The translations under genes were made by a program, and so were the position numbers. This document shows, one piece after another, positions 6,346 through 11,520 of a stretch of DNA of 14,417 nucleotides. The notes under the pieces were generated by a model, which worked only from the letters and a program-made list of their open reading frames with translations, was not told the origin of the DNA and made no database searches. The number at the start of each line of letters is the position of its first letter. The first letter of the stretch is position 1. This DNA is from Anaerolineaceae bacterium. GTDB taxonomy: Bacteria; Chloroflexota; Anaerolineae; Anaerolineales; Villigracilaceae. Location of the stretch: assembly GCA_009885445.1 (NCBI GenBank), contig VFKQ01000227.1:1-14417 (forward strand), given 5' to 3'.

Positions 6346-6387
6346 CCCCTCTCCCAGCGGGAGAGGGGCCGGGGGTGAGGGTGAAAA
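6346..6387. repeat. REP-like palindrome 'CCCCTCTCCC-agc-GGGAGAGGGG' with GGGGGTGAGGGTGAAAA tail
   Basis: A perfect 10-bp inverted repeat (6346-6355 and 6359-6368) with a 3-nt loop is followed by ccgggggtgagggtgaaaa. I recall this word combination as a widespread dispersed intergenic element in environmental bacteria and have not verified it here. It lies between the rplS promoter and the terminator of the CADD-like gene, in a 207-base gap. Confidence 0.65.
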
Positions 6388-6393
6388 TCCGGT

Positions 6394-6423
6394 TAAAAAA
6401 ACCAGCGCCGAGGACGGCGCTGG
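6394..6423 (-). terminator. Intrinsic terminator of the CADD-like gene
   Basis: On the minus strand CCAGCGCCG, a TCCT loop and CGGCGCTGG (plus 6423-6402) form a 9-bp GC-rich stem followed directly by seven T. It begins 24 nt after the stop codon at 6448. This is the clearest intrinsic terminator in the window. Confidence 0.9.
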
Positions 6424-6447
6424 GAGCAAACAGGGTTGTGCCTAAAA

Positions 6448-7038
6448 CTAATTCATCTTGCAGGTAGCGTCGTGGATACCGGACAGCGCGTCCCAAAGTG
6501 AATGCGCCATGCGCTCGCAGGCGACGAGGGCCTCGGCTTTTTCGTCAGCAGACAGGGCTTGAATCAGCGCCAGAATCTTCTCAGACTCGTGCCAGTTGAC
6601 GGAGTGCGCCGCGAAGTAAGGGTCGACAGCCGCGCCAAACTTGTAATGCGCCTTAAGGCCCTCGAGCTTCGACTTGGCCGTGGCGGGTTGCTGAACTTCA
6701 AATGCGTACATCGCCCCGAGCGTCGCGGCGCGGGTGGTGAAAGATTCTTTGGCAACGCGCACCAAATCCACGGTCTGATCGAGCGTGGCCTCGGCGCTGA
6801 ACCCGCCCACAGCGGCGGTGAAGTCCGTCCACATGTCGGCGTGTTCGCGCTCCTCGGCGGCGGTCTCAGCGTCGTTCAAAGTTTCCCAGCCGCGCGGCAG
6901 GGTGTTAATGAAGTTGCCGTATTCGCGCGCATAAACTTGCAGGGCTTCCACGGGAAGTGTGCCTGCGCTCCAGGACTGATAAAATGGGTGCGTCAGCAAG
7001 TTCCATTTTTCAACAACAGTATCGAGTTCTTTTTTCAT
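6448..7038 (-). CDS. CADD-like haem-oxygenase-fold diiron protein (TenA/PqqC superfamily), possible pABA synthase
   Basis: A 196-aa all-helical protein resembling Chlamydia CADD (CT610), which makes para-aminobenzoate for folate by sacrificing its own Tyr with a Lys as amino donor, using a dimetal centre. Parallel motifs are HPFYQSWSAGTL (Y20, matching CADD Y27), LQVYAREYGNFINTLP (34-48), EEREHADMW (E62/E63, H66), MYAFEVQQPATAKSKLEGL (E114 matching E142, K124 matching K152) and YFAAHSVNWHESEK (H145, H150). The last motif is shorter by two residues than CADD's HxxxDxxH, so one Asp ligand may be replaced or displaced. The start has a strong GGAGG 5 nt upstream. It is a single-gene unit. Alternatives within the superfamily are TenA thiaminase or PqqC-like proteins; the conserved spacing of E114 and K124 favours CADD. 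Confidence 0.75.
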   Translation of the reverse strand: MKKELDTVVEKWNLLTHPFYQSWSAGTLPVEALQVYAREYGNFINTLPRGWETLNDAETAAEEREHADMWTDFTAAVGGFSAEATLDQTVDLVRVAKESFTTRAATLGAMYAFEVQQPATAKSKLEGLKAHYKFGAAVDPYFAAHSVNWHESEKILALIQALSADEKAEALVACERMAHSLWDALSGIHDATCKMN

Positions 7039-7063
7039 TTGAGCCTCCGGTTAAATTTTGGCA

Positions 7064-7091
7064 ATCATACTCCAAATTGTAGAAAACGCAA
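7064..7091 (-). promoter_or_regulatory. Possible promoter of the CADD-like gene
   Basis: On the minus strand TATGAT (plus 7069-7064) is a 5/6 match to the -10 with TTGCGT (7091-7086) 16 nt upstream. The leader would be short, about 20 nt, containing CGGAGG. The assignment is weak because the -35 matches only at TTG. Confidence 0.35.
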
Positions 7092-7106
7092 CGGGTAGGC
7101 GGGCGC

Positions 7107-7154
7107 GTAAACAGGTAAACAGGTAAACAGGTAAGCAAGTAAACAAGTAAACAA
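7107..7154. repeat. Six-unit 8-bp tandem repeat gtaaaca(g/a)
   Basis: Six consecutive 8-bp units: gtaaacag three times (7107-7130), gtaagcaa once (7131-7138) and gtaaacaa twice (7139-7154). Because units 1-3 share one variant and 5-6 another, it looks like stepwise duplication. It fills the region between the divergent CADD-like and VanZ-like genes. No ORF crossing it is credible. Confidence 0.9.
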
Positions 7155-7164
7155 GGATTAGCAA

Positions 7165-7188
7165 ACACGTGCGTACATGTATACGTGT
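7165..7188. repeat. Small inverted repeat acacgt...acgtgt
   Basis: acacgt (7165-7170) and acgtgt (7183-7188) flank 12 alternating purine-pyrimidine bases (gcgtacatgtat), just after the 8-bp tandem array and 24 nt before the VanZ-like start. It could be an operator-like site or simply the degenerate end of the repeat region. Confidence 0.35.
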
Positions 7189-7212
7189 GTTCCTGTGTAC
7201 GCCCTTCCACTC

Positions 7213-7569
7213 ATGCAAACACTAAAAAACTGGCTCCCCTCTCTGCTCCTCATGGCGACCATCTTCGCCTTCTCTTCGATTCCCGATGCGAGCATGCCGC
7301 ATTTCGGGCTGGCTGATTATCTGGTTAAGAAATTCAGTCACGCAATCGGGTATGCTTTGTTGGCCCTTGCAAATTTGCGCGGCCTCGGCGGGGGGAGTTA
7401 TCGCCTCGCCTGGCTGATGACTGTGTTATTCTCCGCAAGCGACGAGTTCCATCAATCCTTCGTCGCTGGCCGCCATGCGTCCATCATAGACGCGCTGGTC
7501 TTCGATAACCTCGGCGCCATTGCAGGTTTGTGGCTCCATCAAATTTTTTCACACAGGATAAACCGATGA
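7213..7569 (+). CDS. VanZ-like family membrane protein
   Basis: A 118-aa integral membrane protein with about four hydrophobic segments. Family features are FSSIP (20-24) after the first segment, KKFSHAIGYALLA (39-51, with the conserved Lys-x-x-His) and the signature SDEFHQSFVAGRHASIIDALVFDNLGAIAG within 76-105. VanZ proteins confer low-level teicoplanin resistance in some Gram-positives; most chromosomal homologues have no assigned role. The Met at 7213 gives a normal family N-terminus; an upstream in-frame ATG (7177) would add only repeat-derived residues. No good Shine-Dalgarno is visible. The stop overlaps the next start as ATGA, so the two genes are translationally coupled. Confidence 0.9.
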   Translation: MQTLKNWLPSLLLMATIFAFSSIPDASMPHFGLADYLVKKFSHAIGYALLALANLRGLGGGSYRLAWLMTVLFSASDEFHQSFVAGRHASIIDALVFDNLGAIAGLWLHQIFSHRINR

Positions 7570-9038
7570 ACAAAACACTCACACGACGGGATTTTTTAAA
7601 GATGACTGCCGCCAGCCTCGGCGGATTGATCGCCGCCGGATGCGGATTGCTCACCCAAACCGCTACGCCCCTCGCCTCAGGCCCGACCGAGGAGGCGGCT
7701 TCAGCTTCCCCAAGCGTCCCCTCCGCCCAAGCCGACTCTGGCGCGCCAGACAACCGTCCGCGCACGGCGGAGGTGATTGTTATCGGCGCAGGGATGGCTG
7801 GTTTAACAGCGGCCCGCCGTCTGCGCGGACTCGATTACGATGTGATCGTCGTCGAGGGGCGTGATCGCATGGGGGGGCGCACGTGGACAGATTCGCAACT
7901 CGGCGTCCCGCTCGATATGGGCGCGTCGTGGATTCATGGCGTCAATAAAAATCCGCTCACTGAACTGGCAGATTCGATTAACGCCGAACGCGTCGTCACA
8001 GATTACGACTCGCTCACACGTTACAAAGCCGACGGCACACCGTTGACAAATCAGGAAGACACAGACATTGACGCATTGTTTGAACAATTTTTCGCGCAGG
8101 TTGAATTCTGGCAGGAAGATCTTGACGATGATGTTTCACTGCAAGAGGGGTTAAATATGTTCATCAGCAACAAACGCTTTTCAGAGGAGGGCATGCGCAA
8201 TTTGTTGTACGCCGTCAACACCACGCTCGAGCATGAATACGGCGCAGACGTGAGCGACCTTTCGCTGTGGGAGTTTGATCAAGATGGCGAGCTAAACGGC
8301 GACGATGTGATCTTCCCCAAAGGTTATGTGCAACTCGTTGAAGCGCAAGCCGAGGGACTCGATATTCGTCTCAATCAAATTGTGCGCCGCGTGGAATACA
8401 ACAACGACGGCGTGAAAGTGATCACCGATTCGGGAGAATATTCGGCGCAGGTTGCATTGGTGACTGTGCCGCTGGGCGTGCTCAAGCGCGGAGCCATCAC
8501 CTTCGCGCCAGCTCTGCCCAAATGGAAGACCGAGTCCATCGGACGCTTGAACATGGGCGTGCTCAATAAATGCTATTTGAAATTCTCTGAAATTTTTTGG
8601 GATACAGACAGTCATCTGCTCGGATACGTCTCTGCAGAAAAGGGACAGTGGTGCGAATGGCTCAACCACGCGCCCCTGCTGGGTCAGCCCATCTTGAACG
8701 GATTCAACGCCGGAGCGTTTGGTCTCGAAATCGAATCGTGGAGCGACGAGGAAATTGTGGCCTCGGCCATGCAAACATTGCGCACGATCTACGGCGAGTC
8801 GATTCCCGACCCTGAGGGCTGGGCCATCACGCGCTGGGGCCACGACCCGTTTGCCTTCGGCTCGTACTCGCACATCCCGCCCTTCGCCAGCGGAGAGGAC
8901 TACGACGCGCTGGCCAAACCCGTTGGAAATATATTTTTCGCCGGCGAAGCCACGCACCGCGACTTTCCGTCCACGGTGCATGGCGCGTACCTCTCGGGCA
9001 TCCGCGCGGCGGACGAGATTGAGGAGGAGTGGAAGTAG
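7566..9038 (+). CDS. Tat-exported flavin amine oxidase (FAD-dependent, polyamine/monoamine oxidase family)
   Basis: A 490-aa FAD enzyme oxidising an amine substrate. Residues 7-26 are a twin-arginine signal (RRDFLKMTAASLGGLIAAGC) ending in a lipobox-like site with C26, followed by a Ser/Ala/Pro linker to about 65. The FAD domain has VIVIGAGMAGLTAARRL (70-86), GGRTWTDS...VPLDMGASWIHG (103-125) and the C-terminal FAD-binding NIFFAGEATHRDFPSTVHGAYLSG (455-478). K335 in MGVLNKCYLKF matches the catalytic Lys of polyamine oxidase/LSD1-type enzymes. No Cys-FAD attachment motif is seen. AGGATAAACCG precedes the ATG. It overlaps the VanZ-like gene by 4 bp. Being folded before export and probably lipid-anchored, it would act on the outer face of the membrane. 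The substrate is not predictable. Confidence 0.92.
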   Translation: MNKTLTRRDFLKMTAASLGGLIAAGCGLLTQTATPLASGPTEEAASASPSVPSAQADSGAPDNRPRTAEVIVIGAGMAGLTAARRLRGLDYDVIVVEGRDRMGGRTWTDSQLGVPLDMGASWIHGVNKNPLTELADSINAERVVTDYDSLTRYKADGTPLTNQEDTDIDALFEQFFAQVEFWQEDLDDDVSLQEGLNMFISNKRFSEEGMRNLLYAVNTTLEHEYGADVSDLSLWEFDQDGELNGDDVIFPKGYVQLVEAQAEGLDIRLNQIVRRVEYNNDGVKVITDSGEYSAQVALVTVPLGVLKRGAITFAPALPKWKTESIGRLNMGVLNKCYLKFSEIFWDTDSHLLGYVSAEKGQWCEWLNHAPLLGQPILNGFNAGAFGLEIESWSDEEIVASAMQTLRTIYGESIPDPEGWAITRWGHDPFAFGSYSHIPPFASGEDYDALAKPVGNIFFAGEATHRDFPSTVHGAYLSGIRAADEIEEEWK

Positions 9039-9069
9039 ACAGGGAAACACGTGACAGGCCTTGCTAACA

Positions 9070-9100
9070 AAAGATGACAACGCTGTGCGTTGTCATCTTT
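9070..9100. terminator. Bidirectional terminator between the amine oxidase gene and scpA
   Basis: A perfect 13-bp stem (aaagatgacaacg at 9070-9082, complement at 9088-9100) with a 5-nt loop lies 31 nt after the amine oxidase stop and 27 nt after the scpA stop. On the minus strand it ends CTTTTGTT; on the plus strand it runs into catctttcatctttc. Both convergent genes can use it. The trailing catctttc units (9095-9116) form a short tandem repeat. Confidence 0.8.
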
Positions 9101-9127
9101 CATCTTTCATCTTTCGTTCCCCGTCTT

Positions 9128-9892
9128 TTATTCAAACTCCAACTCAAACTCCTCGTCCTCTTTGAACTCTTCGAGCGTTTGAATGTCAATGTCGCTAAAC
9201 AACGAATCTTGTCGCGCTTCGACGCGATAGCGTTTTACCAATTCGAGCAACGCCAAAAACGTGACGACGATCTCCAGTCGCGTTGGTTTCTCGCCAAGTA
9301 ATCCGCGAAAAGTCGCGCCCGTTTCGCCGCGCAGACGATGCACAATCATCTCGATCTTTTCGCGGATGGTAATCTTCGGCGCGGAGATGACGGTGCCCAG
9401 AGACTGCTTCTCGGCTTCGCGGGCAAACACGCGCATGGCTGAGTCAAGCAGGTCGGCTAACGTAATATTTGAGAGATCTAATTTAGCTTCCACTTTGGGC
9501 GGCGGCGCGACGCGCAGGAAGGTGCGCAAATTCAGATCGAGTCGTTCTTCGAGCCAGCCGCCGATTTCTTTGAAGCGTTTGTAGATGCGCAACTGCCGCG
9601 CCAGTTCTTCGGCGGGATTTTCTTCGCCCACTTCGCGCACAGGCGGACGCGGCAGTAACGCTTCTGATTTAATCTGAATCAATTTCGCCGCAATCACGAG
9701 GAACGAGGAAATTTCGTCCGCGCTGGCCTGCTCCAAAGAGCGCACGCGTTGCAGATATTGGTCCGTCACCTGCGCCAGCGACACGGCGGTGATGTCCATC
9801 TCGGCGCGCTCGATCAGTTCGAGCAGGAGCGCGAGCGGGCCTTCGTAGACAGGCAGGTTAACATTGATCGGGGGTTGCAGGGCGGATAGCAT
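9128..9892 (-). CDS. scpA: Segregation and condensation protein A
   Basis: A 254-aa kleisin that joins SMC heads and ScpB in the chromosome condensation complex. The N-terminal SMC-neck-binding part is typical (LPVYEGPLALLLELIERAEMDI, then SLAQVTDQYL and SSFLVIAAKLIQIKSEALLP). The middle is ELARQLRIYKRFKE. The C-terminal winged helix includes ITIREKIEMIVHRLRG and RLEIVVTFLALLELVKRYRV. Length fits the family. The adjacent scpB seen in many genomes is absent from this window. The start has an extended -10 only 10 nt upstream and no Shine-Dalgarno, suggesting a nearly leaderless mRNA. It is divergent from moaC. Confidence 0.95.
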   Translation of the reverse strand: MLSALQPPINVNLPVYEGPLALLLELIERAEMDITAVSLAQVTDQYLQRVRSLEQASADEISSFLVIAAKLIQIKSEALLPRPPVREVGEENPAEELARQLRIYKRFKEIGGWLEERLDLNLRTFLRVAPPPKVEAKLDLSNITLADLLDSAMRVFAREAEKQSLGTVISAPKITIREKIEMIVHRLRGETGATFRGLLGEKPTRLEIVVTFLALLELVKRYRVEARQDSLFSDIDIQTLEEFKEDEEFELEFE

Positions 9893-9902
9893 AACGGGCG
9901 GG

Positions 9903-9911
9903 ATTATAACA
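9903..9911 (-). promoter_or_regulatory. scpA promoter (extended -10)
   Basis: On the minus strand TGTTATAAT (plus 9911-9903) is a perfect extended -10 whose last base is 10 nt before the ATG. The expected start of transcription would leave a leader of about 4 nt. No -35 match is seen; that zone falls in the 9921-9974 palindrome. Confidence 0.6.
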
Positions 9912-9920
9912 TTCGGACTC

Positions 9921-9974
9921 GTAGCGCGACATTTATGTCGCTCCTGATGACGGGCGGCATAAATGTCGCGTTAC
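9921..9974. repeat. Long imperfect hairpin between scpA and moaC
   Basis: gtagcgcgacatttatg (9921-9937) pairs with cataaatgtcgcgttac (9958-9974) at 16 of 17 positions plus one G·U, and the stem can continue inward for six more pairs (two of them G·U) to an 8-nt loop at 9944-9951. The left arm also holds a self-complementary 16-mer, gcgacatttatgtcgc (9926-9941). The element occupies the space where the -35 regions of both divergent promoters would lie. It may be an operator, a dispersed repeat or both. Confidence 0.8.
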
Positions 9975-9978
9975 AAAC

Positions 9979-9984
9979 TATAAT
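9979..9984 (+). promoter_or_regulatory. -10 box of moaC, leaderless spacing
   Basis: A perfect TATAAT ends 6 nt before the moaC ATG at 9991. Transcription would start at or next to the A of the ATG. There is no Shine-Dalgarno (the 6 nt are ctgcgc) and no clear -35. Confidence 0.6.
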
Positions 9985-9990
9985 CTGCGC

Positions 9991-10467
9991 ATGGCAAAAC
10001 TTACTCACATCGATTCGCAAGGCCGCGCGCGGATGGTGGACGTGGGCGATAAACCTGTCACGAATCGCGTCGCTGTGGCGAAGGGCGAAGTACACATGAC
10101 TCGCGCCACGTTTGACTTAATCCGCGACGGGCAAATGAAAAAGGGCGACGTGCTGACCATCGCGCAGATCGCCGGAATCAGCGCGGCCAAGCGCACCTCG
10201 GAGCTGATTCCGCTGGCCCATGCGCTGGCCCTCTCGAAAGTAGACGTGGACCTCGTCCTCGACGAGTCGCTCCCGGGCGTGGTCATCACCGCGACGGTCA
10301 AGACCTCCGGCCAAACCGGCGTGGAGATGGAGGCGCTGACCGCCGTCTGTGTGGCCGCGCTGACAGTCTACGACATGGCCAAGGCCGCCGAGAAGACGAT
10401 GCGCATTCAGAATATTCGTCTGGTTGAAAAACGCGGCGGTCAGAGTGGGGATGTGCTGAATGAGTAA
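9991..10467 (+). CDS. moaC: Cyclic pyranopterin monophosphate synthase
   Basis: A 158-aa enzyme that, after MoaA, converts the GTP-derived cyclic intermediate to cyclic pyranopterin monophosphate in molybdenum cofactor synthesis. It has the expected THID...RMVDVGDKPVTNRVAVAKG start, K51, H77, the SGQTGVEMEALTAV loop (106-119) and YDMAKAAEK with D128 and K131, the residues that act in the active site. The usual LIPLCHPL segment reads LIPLAHALAL (72-81): the His is kept while the neighbouring Cys and Pro are Ala. Length is normal. No other moa/moe genes are in the window. Start chosen because the -10 box is only 6 nt upstream. Confidence 0.96.
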   Translation: MAKLTHIDSQGRARMVDVGDKPVTNRVAVAKGEVHMTRATFDLIRDGQMKKGDVLTIAQIAGISAAKRTSELIPLAHALALSKVDVDLVLDESLPGVVITATVKTSGQTGVEMEALTAVCVAALTVYDMAKAAEKTMRIQNIRLVEKRGGQSGDVLNE

Positions 10468-10490
10468 AACGGGCGAGATTTATCTCGCGT
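10468..10490. terminator. Short palindrome between convergent moaC and phosphoesterase genes
   Basis: gcgagatttatctcgc (10473-10488) is a 7-bp inverted repeat with a 2-nt loop filling almost all of the 22-nt gap between the two stop codons. The outer bases aac/gtt can add to it. No long T run follows on either strand, so termination strength is uncertain. It is related in form to the 16-mers at 9926-9941 and 13766-13781. Confidence 0.6.
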
Positions 10491-11461
10491 TATCGCCACG
10501 GCGCGATAATCAGGGCGGTCAATTCGTCTGCGGCGTGACCGAGATAAGAGAGGCCCCACGATTCTGAAATTGTCTTGAGCAAAGAATAATGGCTGTATGG
10601 CGTGGGGTCTTGAAATCCATTTTTGACTTGCGGTGAAATTAATATCGTGGCCACTCGTCCGCCAGCCTCTTCGGGGAGGCCGCAACAGGAATGGTTGCCC
10701 TGGCCCTCGTCCCAGGTGAGGATGATGAGGTAGGGTTCGTTTGTCGCATCGAGGGCGGGCATAAGCGTGGACAGTTGCATGTTGAGCCAATCGTCTGCGA
10801 CGCGCAGGGTGCAGTCGTGCGCGGAATTACACAAGTTGGGGGTGATGAAAATGAAATTCGGGAGGGCACCCGCTTCGAGGTCGGTTTGGAGGCGAGGGAG
10901 GGGCAAAACGCTTTTCGCACAGCGATCCGCATCCAGTCGAATCGAGTCGAAATAAATAAATGGATTGTGTTTCATCACGTAATTAACTTTTGAGCCGACG
11001 AAGCAGGGGGAGGGCATGTCTTCTTGATAGGTGGCCCAGGTGCGGCCGCTGGCTTCGATCAGATCGGGCAGGCTGGGGGCGTTGATAAAACAATCTTCGC
11101 AGTTGCGATTGATTCCAAATGTGTCGCCGCCAATCATGGAGAGATAGTTGGGCAGGCTGGCTTGCGCGACTGCGTAATGTTGACTGAGCAGTGTGTAGCG
11201 CGAGGCGAGGTCGTTGAACACCGGCATTAAGCGGTTGCCGATGACGGTGCCAAATTCCTTGTTTTCAAAGACGATGATGACGATATGTTTGAAATCAGGA
11301 ACAAGGGGCGCAGTGGTGACGGTGGGCGGGACGGATGGCATCGCTGTTGCGCTGGGGAGAATGGCGCGGGTCGGCACAGGAGTCGGGGTTAGGCCGGGCG
11401 CTTGTTGTGCGCAGGAAGCAAGCAGGGACAGGCAAAGGAAAGCGATAAGAAAGTGACGCAT
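10490..11461 (-). CDS. Secreted phosphoesterase-family lipoprotein (acid phosphatase / phospholipase C-like)
   Basis: A 323-aa lipoprotein: signal peptide MRHFLIAFLCLSLLASC with lipobox LASC (C17), then a Thr/Pro/Ala linker to about residue 55. The catalytic domain matches the phosphoesterase family that includes phospholipase C and acid phosphatases: HIVIIVFENKEF (59-70, E66-N67), ASLPNYLSMIGGDTFG (101-116), PNFIFITPNLCNSAHDC (201-217), ILTWDEGQG (247-255) and YSHYSLLKTISESWGL (289-304). Six to eight Cys suggest disulfides outside the cytoplasm. GGAGG lies 5 nt before the ATG at 11459-11461. It would release phosphate from organic esters at the cell surface; the exact substrate is unknown. 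It is divergent from the sensor kinase gene, with 59 nt between starts. Confidence 0.9.
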   Translation of the reverse strand: MRHFLIAFLCLSLLASCAQQAPGLTPTPVPTRAILPSATAMPSVPPTVTTAPLVPDFKHIVIIVFENKEFGTVIGNRLMPVFNDLASRYTLLSQHYAVAQASLPNYLSMIGGDTFGINRNCEDCFINAPSLPDLIEASGRTWATYQEDMPSPCFVGSKVNYVMKHNPFIYFDSIRLDADRCAKSVLPLPRLQTDLEAGALPNFIFITPNLCNSAHDCTLRVADDWLNMQLSTLMPALDATNEPYLIILTWDEGQGNHSCCGLPEEAGGRVATILISPQVKNGFQDPTPYSHYSLLKTISESWGLSYLGHAADELTALIIAPWR

Positions 11462-11508
11462 AAAAGCCTCCGTTATGATTTTGCCATAAATTAATTTTAC
11501 GGTTGTTG

Positions 11509-11514
11509 TATTAT
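11509..11514 (+). promoter_or_regulatory. -10 box of the histidine kinase gene, leaderless spacing
   Basis: TATTAT (5/6 match) ends 6 nt before the ATG at 11521, the same spacing as at moaC. The intervening bases aggcgc hold no useful ribosome site at this distance. This argues against the in-frame ATG at 11503, which would lie upstream of transcription. No -35 is found at normal distance; a ttgcca at 11481-11486 is 22 nt away. Confidence 0.5.
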
Positions 11515-11520
11515 AGGCGC

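Noticed and set aside
6299..6496. Minus-strand 65-codon frame spanning the REP-like element
   Set aside because: It crosses a palindrome, an intrinsic terminator and the 3' end of the CADD-like gene, and its residues merely translate the repeat.
7107..7154. CRISPR-like array
   Set aside because: The units are 8 bp and directly abutting with no spacers.
7010..7210. Minus-strand 66-codon frame across the 8-bp tandem repeat
   Set aside because: Its Leu/Val/Tyr/Thr composition comes only from translating the repeat; there is no independent support for coding.
8292..9080. Minus-strand 262-codon open frame antisense to the amine oxidase
   Set aside because: High-GC shadow of a gene with clear FAD-binding motifs; the translation is rich in Arg/Val/Ala without domain features.
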